Part shown: positions 56,875-64,000 of the stretch, piece after piece
Position numbering within the stretch: the stretch's first letter is position 1
Layout: every line of letters begins with the position of its first letter
Assembly (NCBI RefSeq): GCF_000173075.1
Contig: NZ_ABVL01000013.1
Coordinates: 62,001-126,000, forward strand
Direction: 5' to 3'
From: Chthoniobacter flavus Ellin428
GTDB taxonomy: Bacteria > Verrucomicrobiota > Verrucomicrobiia > Chthoniobacterales > Chthoniobacteraceae
Length of the DNA: 64,000 nucleotides
The notes under the pieces: generated by a model
Database searches by the model: none
Seen by the model: only the letters and a program-made list of their open reading frames with translations
What the model was told of the DNA's origin: nothing
Program-made: the position numbers and the translations under genes

Positions 56875-57794
56875 AGCCGTTGGTCAGCATCGGCATTCCC
56901 TCTTTCAACAGCGCGCGATGGCTGGGCCAGGCCATCGAAAGCGCGCTCGCCCAGACGTGGCCGGAAAAGGAAGTCATCGTGGTCGACGACGGTTCGACCG
57001 ATGAATCGCCCGAGATCGCACGGAAATTCGGGGGCCAGATCCAGCTCATCGTCACCGAAAACCGCGGCGGCAATCACGCGCGCAATCAGGCCCTCTGCGC
57101 CGCCCGCGGCGAATGGATTCAATTTCTCGACGCCGACGACTATCTCGAACCGGAGAAAATCGCGCAGCAATTCGCGGAAGCCGATGACGGCGCGGATGCT
57201 GACATCATTTACAGTCCAACGTGGATCGAGGACCTCGGCCAGAAAACCCGGGAGCCCGGGCCCATCGATACCCGGCTCGATCTCTACAGCCAATGGCTGG
57301 CCTGGCAGATTCCCCAGACCGGAGGCCCGCTTTGGCGCAAAAGCACCCTCGACTCGATCGGCGGCTGGAAAGAAGGCCAGCCCTGCTGCCAGGAACACGA
57401 GCTCTATCTCCGTGCCTTGCAGGCCGGTTTGCGTTTCCGCTACGCTCCCACCCCCCACGCCGTCTACCGCATCTGGTCCGAGCAAACCGTCTGTCGCCGT
57501 GATCCGCGGCAGGTCATTCGCGTGCGCACGGAGCTGATGGACACCCTGCAAGCCTGGATGCAGTCTCGCGGCCTCTGGACCGCCGAACACGCCCGGGTCG
57601 CCGGCCAGGCCTTTTTCGAGATGTCCCGCACCTTCGCCCGGCAGGATTTAGCGGAGGCAGCGGCCTATTTTCAGGAGCGAAAGAAGCGGGGACTCATTCA
57701 TCTTGCCGGCCCAGCCGCCCCGCGAAGCTATCGGCTGGCGCACCGCCTGCTAGGGTTTACGGGCGCGGAGAGGCTCGCTGCTGCCCGCCGTTAA
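56871..57794 (+). CDS. Glycosyltransferase family 2
   Basis: A 307-residue GT-A fold enzyme without membrane segments. VSIGIPSFNSARWLGQAIES opens the nucleotide-binding fold; IVVDDGSTDESPEIA and WIQFLDADDYLEPEKIAQQF carry the Asp residues binding UDP and metal (DADD). The acceptor region ends with QEHELYLRALQAGLRFRY, matching the ED-type catalytic base. It starts within the asnB stop (ATGA) and precedes another GT2 by 6 bp. The sugar transferred cannot be told. Confidence 0.93.
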   Translation: MKPLVSIGIPSFNSARWLGQAIESALAQTWPEKEVIVVDDGSTDESPEIARKFGGQIQLIVTENRGGNHARNQALCAARGEWIQFLDADDYLEPEKIAQQFAEADDGADADIIYSPTWIEDLGQKTREPGPIDTRLDLYSQWLAWQIPQTGGPLWRKSTLDSIGGWKEGQPCCQEHELYLRALQAGLRFRYAPTPHAVYRIWSEQTVCRRDPRQVIRVRTELMDTLQAWMQSRGLWTAEHARVAGQAFFEMSRTFARQDLAEAAAYFQERKKRGLIHLAGPAAPRSYRLAHRLLGFTGAERLAAARR

Positions 57795-57800
57795 ACCCAC

Positions 57801-58691
57801 ATGCCCGCTCCACTCGAATACAGTCTGGTCATCGCGACCTACGAACGAGCGGAAGAACTGCGTACCACACTGGCCAGCATCGCCGCCCAGACCCGCCCCC
57901 CTGCGGCCGTCATCGTGGTGGATTCCTCTCCCGACGACAAAACCCGCGCCGTCGTGGAAGCCGCGCCGGTCCCCGTCCGTTACGAACGCGCGAAAAAGCC
58001 CAGCGCCGCCGTGCAGCGAAACCAGGGAGCGGCGCTCGTCACCACCCCCATCGTGGCCTTTGTCGATGACGACGTTTTCGTCCCGCCGGACAGTTTTGAG
58101 AAAATCGTCGCCACCTTTGATGCGGACACCGAGGAAAAGATCGGCGGCATCGCCGCGCGCATCGACGGCATGCAACATCGCGTCCCCAGCGGTCTGTTGC
58201 GTTGTTACTACCGGCTCCAGGCCGGCTACCCGCACCCCACCTACGGCGGGAAGCTCTTCGGCGCCGCGATCAATTGCCTGCCGACCTACACGGAATCGGA
58301 CAGCGAACTCATTCCCGCGGATTGGCTGAACTCGACCTGCGTCTTCTACCGCACCCCGCTGTATGCGCGGGAAAAGTTCCCCGAGTTCGAGGGCTACAGC
58401 TTCCTCGAGGACGTGCATCTTTCCGCCCGCGTCAGCCGCACGCACCAGCTTTATTTTCATCGCACGGCAACCTTCGAGCACCGCGACGCCCCGAGCACCT
58501 TCAAGCGTAACACTCGCGAACTCGCCCGCATGCGCGTGCGCCATCAACGCCTCGTCGCGCACGATATCCTCGGCCTGCGCGAGCCAGTGCTCACGTGGAA
58601 GCTGCTGCTCCATCGCCTTTTCGCCAGCATCAGCATCCTTCGGCAACGCGGGCCCACATGGCAGCAGGAACTCCTCGGCACATGGACCTGA
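57801..58691 (+). CDS. Glycosyltransferase family 2
   Basis: A 296-residue GT2 enzyme: YSLVIATYERAEELRTTLAS, VIVVDSSPDDKTRAVVE, and the DxD-containing PIVAFVDDDVFVPPDSFEKI. The likely catalytic base lies in FLEDVHLSARVSR. Residues near the C-terminus (PVLTWKLLLHRLFASISILR) are amphipathic and may touch the membrane. Its last codons overlap the start of the acyltransferase gene by 10 bp. Confidence 0.92.
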   Translation: MPAPLEYSLVIATYERAEELRTTLASIAAQTRPPAAVIVVDSSPDDKTRAVVEAAPVPVRYERAKKPSAAVQRNQGAALVTTPIVAFVDDDVFVPPDSFEKIVATFDADTEEKIGGIAARIDGMQHRVPSGLLRCYYRLQAGYPHPTYGGKLFGAAINCLPTYTESDSELIPADWLNSTCVFYRTPLYAREKFPEFEGYSFLEDVHLSARVSRTHQLYFHRTATFEHRDAPSTFKRNTRELARMRVRHQRLVAHDILGLREPVLTWKLLLHRLFASISILRQRGPTWQQELLGTWT

Positions 58692-59221
58692 CCCGCTTTC
58701 TCGAGGGCCTGACCTCCCGCGCGCGCATCGCTTACTACCGTTCCTCGGGCATGCACATCCATGGCCACGTCTCATTACGGGCCATCGAAGTGCGGCAGCG
58801 CCCACAGTGCATCACGCTGGAGGATGGGGCGGCTCTCGATCGCGGCGTCGTCCTCCTGGCCACCAGCGATCGCGCCCGCATCGTCATCGGTCCTCGCACG
58901 TACATCAATCGCCACACGATGATCGATGCGGATGAACTCATCGAAATCGGTGAGAGCACGATGATCGGTCCGTTCTGCTACATCACCGATCACGATCACA
59001 CGGTGAGTGCGTGGGCCGCACCGGCCGACGGCCCGCTCGTCACCGCGCCTACCCGGCTCGGCGCCCGCTGCTGGATTGGCGCGCATGTCACCATTTTGAA
59101 AGGCGTGAGCATCGGCGAGGGCACCGTGGTCGGTGCCGGGAGCGTGGTCACCAAATCGTTGCCGGCCGGCGTCATCGCGGTGGGCAATCCGGCGAAAGTC
59201 CTGCGGGAGATCGCACCATGA
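58682..59221 (+). CDS. Hexapeptide-repeat acyltransferase (WcaF/LbH family)
   Basis: A 179-residue left-handed beta-helix enzyme. It starts MDLTRFLEGLTSRARIAYYR, followed by hexapeptide coils: ITLEDGAALDRGVVLLA, RIVIGPRTYINRHTMIDADE, LIEIGESTMIGPFCYITDHD (the His-containing catalytic loop) and RCWIGAHVTILKGVSIGEGT, VVGAGSVVTKSLPAGVIAVG. It resembles colanic acid WcaF-type acetyltransferases and should acetylate a sugar in the polymer or its precursor, on the cytosolic side. ATGA overlap with the next gene. Confidence 0.92.
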   Translation: MDLTRFLEGLTSRARIAYYRSSGMHIHGHVSLRAIEVRQRPQCITLEDGAALDRGVVLLATSDRARIVIGPRTYINRHTMIDADELIEIGESTMIGPFCYITDHDHTVSAWAAPADGPLVTAPTRLGARCWIGAHVTILKGVSIGEGTVVGAGSVVTKSLPAGVIAVGNPAKVLREIAP

Positions 59222-60135
59222 GTCTTACCGTCGCGGTCTGCATCACCACCCACAATCGCCGCGACGAACTCACCCGCACCCTCGCGGCGCTGGCCACGTT
59301 GAATCCCCCGCCAGACGAAATCCTCATCGCCGTGGATGGCTGCCAGGATGGCACGCTGGAACTGCTCCGCGACAAGTATCCGCAAGCCCGCTTACTCATC
59401 CACGAACAAGCGCAAGGCTCCATTCCCTCGCGCAACGAACTCGCCGCCGCCTGCCGTGGCGACATCTTCCTCAGCCTCGATGACGACAGCTATCCCCTCG
59501 AGACCGATTGCATCGCGCGCCTGCGCGATCTCTTCACCGCGCGGCCCCGCCTCGCCGTCGCTTCCTTTCCGCAACGCTCGGATGAATTTCCCGCATCGCT
59601 GACCGCCACCGATTTCGGCCCCTCGCAATTCGTTGGCAGCTATGCCAATTCGGGAGCAGCCATCCGCCGTTCGGTCTTCGAACAACTGGGCGGCTATCCT
59701 GGTTTTTTTTTCCACGCTTACGAGGAACCCGACTTCGCCCTGCGTTGTGCCGCCGCGGGCTGGCAGGTCTGGCACGAAGTCTCGATCACCATCCGCCATC
59801 ACTTCACCGGCGCGCAGCGCAACGAGATCCGCACCCACCAGCGCCACTCGCGCAACGAATTCTGGAGCGTGCTGCTGCGCTGCCCAGCGCCGCAATGCCT
59901 CGGCGTCGCACTCTTCCGCCTCGTCCGTCAATTCGGCTACGCCGGGAAGCGCGGTCTGGATTGGGTCGTGCGCGAACCGGCCTGGTGGCTGGCCGCGCTG
60001 AAAGGCGTCTCGCGTTGCCTCGCCCAACGGCAACCGCTGCCTTGGGAAAAATATCGCGCGTGGATGGAACTCGTCCGCACCCCGCTGGCCTCGGAAGCGG
60101 AATGGAACGCCAAATTTGGAGCGGAAGCGTCGTGA
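59218..60135 (+). CDS. Glycosyltransferase family 2
   Basis: A 305-residue GT2 enzyme beginning MSLTVAVCITTHNRRDELTR. Nucleotide site: EILIAVDGCQDGTLELLRD; metal-binding DxD: FLSLDDDSYPLETD. AIRRSVFEQLGGYPGFFFHA and YEEPDFALRCAAAGWQVW show the ED catalytic motif, and the following histidine-rich strand is typical of rhamnosyltransferase-like GT2s. Its stop overlaps a GTG start of the following GT4 gene (GTGA at 60132). Confidence 0.93.
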   Translation: MSLTVAVCITTHNRRDELTRTLAALATLNPPPDEILIAVDGCQDGTLELLRDKYPQARLLIHEQAQGSIPSRNELAAACRGDIFLSLDDDSYPLETDCIARLRDLFTARPRLAVASFPQRSDEFPASLTATDFGPSQFVGSYANSGAAIRRSVFEQLGGYPGFFFHAYEEPDFALRCAAAGWQVWHEVSITIRHHFTGAQRNEIRTHQRHSRNEFWSVLLRCPAPQCLGVALFRLVRQFGYAGKRGLDWVVREPAWWLAALKGVSRCLAQRQPLPWEKYRAWMELVRTPLASEAEWNAKFGAEAS

Positions 60136-61259
60136 AGATTTCCATCTCCGCCACCAACCCGTGCCATCTGTATCCCATGGCACTCGAACTCGCGAAGCAC
60201 GACGCGCTCGGCTGCTATTACTCGGGTTATCCGGCGTGGAAGCTCGGCGCGGCCGCGGACCTGCCGGTGCGCACGCACAGCCTGCGCACGAATATCGTCT
60301 ACGGCCTGCTCAAGTTCGTCCCCGAGCGCTGGCGGCCCGAGTCGAAGAAGCTCTTTCGCTGGCAGGATCACGGCTTCGACCGCTGGACCGGCGCGCACCT
60401 CGACGGCTGCGACTTCGTGCACGCCATGCCGGGCCAATGCCTGCACACCTTCCGCGCCGCGCGGCGGCTCGGCATCAAGACGGTGCTCAATCACGCCACC
60501 GGCCCGGTGCGCGAATGGGTGCGCATCATGGAGCCGGAATACGCCCGCATCGGCCTGAAGCTCACCGACGTCTGCCCCTACGACGAGGAATACTTCGCGC
60601 GTGAGGACGAAGAATACGGGCTGACCGACTGGCATTGCGCCGCCTCCTCCGTGGTGCGCGATCAACTCATCTCCCTCGGCATCGATGCCAGGCGCATCTG
60701 GCAGGTGCCCTACGGCGCCGACGCGCACATCTTCCACCACTCCGACCAGGCGCCGGGCCAATCGTTTCGTATCATCTTCGCCGGTCAGGTCGGCGTGCGC
60801 AAAGGCCTGCGCAATCTGCTCGACGCCCTCGCGCTGGCCAAACGGCCGGATTGGTCCATGGAATTCTACGGCGCCGTGCTGGGTGAAGCGTGCCACGATC
60901 TCGACGCCTACCATGGCGCCACGCCATTGAAATTCCACGGCCCTGTCTCGCAGGAAACCCTCGCCGGAGCCTTCCGGACCGGCTCGGTCCTCGTGCTGCC
61001 CTCGCTGGAGGAAGGCTTCGGGCTGGTCGTGCCGCAGGCCCTCAATTGCGGAATGCCCGCCATCGTCAGCGATCGCGTCGGCGGCAAGGATCAGGTGCGG
61101 CACCGCGATAACGGCTCCATCTTCCCCGCCGAGGACGTCACCGCTCTCGCGGCCGAACTCATGTGGTGGGCGGAGCACCCGAAGCGCGTGTCCGAAAACT
61201 TTGGCTGGAGCCAGCCGACAGAAAAGCTCATCGAATTCAGCGCCGCTGCCCTCTCATGA
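60132..61259 (+). CDS. Glycosyltransferase family 4
   Basis: A 375-residue GT-B enzyme, start GTG at 60132, overlapping the previous stop. The N-terminal Rossmann domain reads ISATNPCHLYPMALELAKHD, with CDFVHAMPGQCLHTFRAARR. The C-terminal domain contains IIFAGQVGVRKGLRNLLDAL and the donor-binding EX7E motif in LEEGFGLVVPQALNCGMPAI; the second position is Gln instead of Glu. An alternative later ATG at 60177 exists but would delete the first strand. ATGA overlap with the polymerase gene. Confidence 0.92.
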   Translation: MKISISATNPCHLYPMALELAKHDALGCYYSGYPAWKLGAAADLPVRTHSLRTNIVYGLLKFVPERWRPESKKLFRWQDHGFDRWTGAHLDGCDFVHAMPGQCLHTFRAARRLGIKTVLNHATGPVREWVRIMEPEYARIGLKLTDVCPYDEEYFAREDEEYGLTDWHCAASSVVRDQLISLGIDARRIWQVPYGADAHIFHHSDQAPGQSFRIIFAGQVGVRKGLRNLLDALALAKRPDWSMEFYGAVLGEACHDLDAYHGATPLKFHGPVSQETLAGAFRTGSVLVLPSLEEGFGLVVPQALNCGMPAIVSDRVGGKDQVRHRDNGSIFPAEDVTALAAELMWWAEHPKRVSENFGWSQPTEKLIEFSAAALS

Positions 61260-62800
61260 ATTTTCCCCGGCCCAGACATCGCAATACCGCCCCACCTCCG
61301 CGTCCTATCGGAACCGTCCAGGCCGTTCCCGAGGCAGACGAACATCCGCATCCCGACAGCAACGGCACCTTTGCCGCCCTCGTCGGCCTGGCTCTGACCG
61401 CCCTTCTCGCGAACAGCAGCCTGCCCTCCTCCCTTGCTCGTTTCTCCTCCATCGGCGCTCTCATTAGCATCGGCATCAGCGTGGCCATGGACATGCGTCG
61501 CGGAGGCCTGCGCAATCTCATCCGCGCGGACCTCATGGCGATCTTCGCCTTCTACTTTCTCACCCTCTTCGAGTTCCTTTTTCCGCAGCCGCACTTCGAT
61601 GAGTTGATCGATGTCCGCACCACGCATCAAGCCCTCCTCTGCGTGGACCTCGGCTTTCTCGGCCTCTTCCTCGGGCGCCATTTGATCCATCCACGAAAGC
61701 AGCCCTTCGCGCACACCCTCACCTACGAGATTCCCGCCGGTTGGATCGTCTTCATCTTCTGGGCCTGTTTCTTCATCGGCTACCTGCACATGCTCGTCGC
61801 GGTGAATTTCAACGTGGTCGAAATGGTGGGCTTCTTCATGGATCCGCGCTTCAGCCAGCCGTGGCAGCGCGGACGCCTCGGCGACTGGAAGGCGCTGCTC
61901 GTCGAGCTCGGCCTGTTCATCTATCTCATCCCACCGCTCGCCGGGATCATGATCGCCCGACGGCATCGCTATGGCACGTTTTCGCTGGCGCTCGCCTGCG
62001 GTGCCCTGCTGTTCACCTTTTTCTACGGTTTCACCAGCGGCACGCGGAATATCTTCGCCTCCTACCTCGTCACGTTCCTCATCGCCTACAGCTTCGCCCT
62101 GCCCTTTGCCCGGAAGAAAGAACTTCTCATCCTGTGCATCGGCAGCGGCTTGTTCATGATCTTTGCGACTTACTACATGCTGCAATTTCGCAACGTCGGG
62201 TTTCGCAATTACCTCCAGGGCGGCTATGTGCAGGAGGACCCGGCGGAGCGCACCATGTTCGTGGACTACAATCTCTACGCCATCTGCCGGCTCGTGGACG
62301 TCTTTCCGCACAAGCGGGATTATCTCGGATTCGAGATCCCTTATCAGGCGCTCATTCGGCCGATCCCTCGCGCGATCTGGGCCGGCAAACCGGAAGGCTT
62401 GAGCTCCTCCATCGAGGACGCACTCGGCGTCGAAGGGGTCACCATCTCGGCGAGCTTTGTCGGCGAGGCCTACATGTCCGGCGGCATGGTGGTGACCCTC
62501 ATCATCGCTCTCTGTTTCGGAGCGCTCACCGGTTGGTGGAGTTTTCTGGCCTCTCCGAAGAACTCCGAACTTGGCATCCTCATCTACGCGTCCGGTTTTT
62601 TCGCGGCCGTCATTTCGATGCGCAGCCTTTTCGTCTTCACCACCGCGCTGCTGCCCACCGTGGCCGCGCTCGTCATCGGGACCTACGCCGTTCGCCTGCT
62701 CGCCAAGCAAGCCGGGCAACTCCTCTCGCGAGCCGCTTTGCGTAACGCCCAGGCACGACGCTTGCCCATGCCGCCCCGCCCTGCCCCGCCCCGGAAATGA
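61256..62800 (+). CDS. Wzy-like O-antigen/exopolysaccharide polymerase (polytopic membrane protein)
   Basis: A 514-residue protein with a soluble proline-rich N-terminus of 38 residues and about 12 hydrophobic helices, e.g. LMAIFAFYFLTLFEFLF, AGWIVFIFWACFFIGYLHML, LVELGLFIYLIPPLAGIMIA, LACGALLFTFFYGFTSGTRN and VVTLIIALCFGALTGWW. The SGTRN loop and the large periplasmic loop (residues about 300-400, with GFEIPYQALIRPIPRAIWAG) are typical of O-antigen polymerases (oligosaccharide repeat unit polymerase family). Sequence conservation in this group is low, so the identification relies on topology and the surrounding glycosyltransferases. Confidence 0.82.
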   Translation: MNFPRPRHRNTAPPPRPIGTVQAVPEADEHPHPDSNGTFAALVGLALTALLANSSLPSSLARFSSIGALISIGISVAMDMRRGGLRNLIRADLMAIFAFYFLTLFEFLFPQPHFDELIDVRTTHQALLCVDLGFLGLFLGRHLIHPRKQPFAHTLTYEIPAGWIVFIFWACFFIGYLHMLVAVNFNVVEMVGFFMDPRFSQPWQRGRLGDWKALLVELGLFIYLIPPLAGIMIARRHRYGTFSLALACGALLFTFFYGFTSGTRNIFASYLVTFLIAYSFALPFARKKELLILCIGSGLFMIFATYYMLQFRNVGFRNYLQGGYVQEDPAERTMFVDYNLYAICRLVDVFPHKRDYLGFEIPYQALIRPIPRAIWAGKPEGLSSSIEDALGVEGVTISASFVGEAYMSGGMVVTLIIALCFGALTGWWSFLASPKNSELGILIYASGFFAAVISMRSLFVFTTALLPTVAALVIGTYAVRLLAKQAGQLLSRAALRNAQARRLPMPPRPAPPRK

Positions 62801-63855
62801 AAGCCGCGTTCGTTTCCGTCGTTCCTTCCCCCTACCAGCGCGATCTCTTCCGGGCCCTGGCGCAGCGGCCGGAAGTGGACTTGAGCGTCTTTTATCTCGA
62901 GGCCGCCGCACCCGATTCACCCTGGCCCGAGAAAACGCTCGAGCCGTATGAGAAAATCATGCGCGGTTTCTGGCTGCCGGTCGGCTCCGCGCGCTGCCAT
63001 GTCAACTGGCCGCTGCCGAAGCTCGAGGATTTCGACGTCGTCGTAATGAATACCTTGATGTCTTTCACCGCCCAATGGCTCATGCGGACGACACTGCGCC
63101 ACAAGCCCTGGTTCTTCTGGGGCGAACGCCTGGGACGCGGCGGAAAGATGCACGAGCGCCTTTCCGAGCCCCTGCATCGCGCCACCGGCATCGCGGCGAT
63201 CGGCACTTTTGCCGATGAAGATTACCGCGCGCGTTTTCCTGAGCCGCAGCATTTCCGCATTCCCTACTTCTGCGATCTCGATCCCTTCCTCGCCCTGCCG
63301 CGCCACACGCGCACGAATGGCCAGGTCGTCTTCCTCTTCTGCGGACAAATGATCGCGCGCAAGGGCGTGGATCTGCTGCTCGAGGCCTTTCAACGCCTCG
63401 GCGGTGCCGCGCGCTTGCTGCTCGTGGGCCGCGAGGCCGAGCTCCCGCAGCTTCTCGCCCCGCTGCCGGCGGCAGTGCGTGATCGCATCATCTACGCGGG
63501 CTTTCAGGCTCCGGAGGAGTTGCCCCACTTCTTCGCGCAGGCGGACGTTTTTGTCCTGCCCAGCCGTTACGATGGCTGGGGCGTGGTGGTGAATCAGGCG
63601 CTCGGCGCCGGGCTTCCGATCGTTTGTTCCGACATGGTCGGCGCCGGGCGCGATCTCGTGGAAGAAGAAATCAACGGCCTGCGATTTCCCGCCGGCGATG
63701 CCGCCGCGCTTGCCGAAAAAATGCAACGCTTCATAGTCCAGCCTTCGTTGTGCGAAAGCTGGGGGCAGGTGTCGCGCCGTCGCGCGCGGCACTGGACGCC
63801 CGCGGCCGGAGCCGCAAAATGGGTCGACGTTTTCCAGACCGCCCTCCAATCATGA
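62797..63855 (+). CDS. Glycosyltransferase family 4
   Basis: A 352-residue GT-B enzyme: MKAAFVSVVPSPYQRDLFRA at the N-terminus, FDVVVMNTLMSFTAQWLMRT, then FLFCGQMIARKGVDLLLEAF in the donor domain and VLPSRYDGWGVVVNQALGAG. In the last segment the canonical E…E pair reads D…Q, as in some GT4 subgroups. It is coupled to both neighbours by ATGA overlaps. Probably adds a residue to the repeat unit. Confidence 0.92.
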   Translation: MKAAFVSVVPSPYQRDLFRALAQRPEVDLSVFYLEAAAPDSPWPEKTLEPYEKIMRGFWLPVGSARCHVNWPLPKLEDFDVVVMNTLMSFTAQWLMRTTLRHKPWFFWGERLGRGGKMHERLSEPLHRATGIAAIGTFADEDYRARFPEPQHFRIPYFCDLDPFLALPRHTRTNGQVVFLFCGQMIARKGVDLLLEAFQRLGGAARLLLVGREAELPQLLAPLPAAVRDRIIYAGFQAPEELPHFFAQADVFVLPSRYDGWGVVVNQALGAGLPIVCSDMVGAGRDLVEEEINGLRFPAGDAAALAEKMQRFIVQPSLCESWGQVSRRRARHWTPAAGAAKWVDVFQTALQS

Positions 63856-64000
63856 GAATCCTTTTAGCCAGCAGCAGTTCCGGGTCACGCGGGGGCGGCG
63901 AACTGTACCTGCTCTATCTCGGGCGCGCGCTCGCGCAGCGCGGGCACACGGTGCTGCTCTGGGCCTCGGATCATCCGCGCATGGATGAACTGGCCAACAG
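63852..64000 (+). CDS. Glycosyltransferase family 4, N-terminal fragment
   Basis: Only 49 residues are inside the window: MRILLASSSSGSRGGGELYL, LYLGRALAQRGHTVLLWASD. The strand-loop GSRGGGE followed by a helix and the HTVLLWASDHP strand is the standard N-terminus of GT4 enzymes acting on nucleotide sugars. It overlaps the previous stop by 4 bp, so the exopolysaccharide operon continues past the right edge. Confidence 0.82.
   Translation, partial: MRILLASSSSGSRGGGELYLLYLGRALAQRGHTVLLWASDHPRMDELAN

Noticed and set aside
61091..62920. 609-codon minus-strand frame opposite the polymerase gene
   Set aside because: Highly charged shadow of a hydrophobic protein; the plus-strand genes are linked by precise overlaps.

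Overview
The window looks like a chromosome segment of a GC-rich, Gram-negative member of the Verrucomicrobiota or a close PVC relative. This rests on gene content, not on a database search. The marker content is a PSCyt1/PSD1 cytochrome protein beside a DUF1501 Tat protein, a PVC-type 'Piru_Ver' dehydrogenase with a CxxCH haem site, an LpxC-FabZ fusion followed by lpxA, many predicted secreted proteins, weak or absent Shine-Dalgarno sequences, and intergenic stem-loops built from 6-7 bp units. No tRNA, rRNA, CRISPR, IS element or prophage was recognised.

Layout. 1-2.4 kb: amino-acid catabolism (end of kbl, sdaA) and a MarC-family membrane protein. 2.6-7.3 kb: PSD1 plus DUF1501 pair, with the first gene broken by several one-base indels. 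7.3-12.7 kb: an ATP-grasp protein, a secreted HExxH peptidase and putA. 12.8-16.5 kb (minus strand): SGNH-like protein, MBOAT O-acyltransferase and a GluR0-like ligand-gated channel. 16.5-22.9 kb: VanX-type dipeptidase, FAH-family enzyme, DUF4126 protein, sigma factor with a divergent 85-residue protein, periplasmic carbonic anhydrase coupled to a GH99-like protein. 22.9-26.2 kb (minus): a cytosolic subtilase overlapping a GAF protein, a secreted hypothetical and a broken methyltransferase. 26.3-32.8 kb (minus): histidine kinase, response regulator and a large secreted beta-helix/LamG protein. 33-37 kb (minus): orphan ABC ATPase, cyclic-nucleotide-binding protein, lpxC/fabZ, lpxA, then an antitoxin with only the tail of its toxin. 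37.4-47.3 kb: a signalling block with an FHA-ABC transporter, FHA-adenylate cyclase, a protein kinase carrying a second degenerate kinase domain plus Sel1 repeats, and two small exported proteins sharing a C-terminal domain. 47.4-49.9 kb: sucC, a VOC protein and sucD. 50-55 kb: PQQ propeller and PVC cytochrome genes, divergent. 55-64 kb: a translationally coupled exopolysaccharide cluster of asnB, glycosyltransferases, acyltransferase and a Wzy-like polymerase, running off the right edge.

Two themes deserve attention. The 35-47 kb region encodes what could be one pathway: Ser/Thr kinase, phospho-threonine readers (FHA) fused to a cyclase and to an exporter, and a cyclic-nucleotide receptor. 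Second, stem-loops made of hexad or heptad units occur at five intergenic or gene-end loci and one heptad array sits inside a coding region.

A caution applies throughout. At least eight genes carry single-base indels, mostly homopolymer length changes, including three compensating ones across the zinc site of lpxC. These are most easily read as consensus errors, so apparent frameshifts and missing residues should be judged accordingly.
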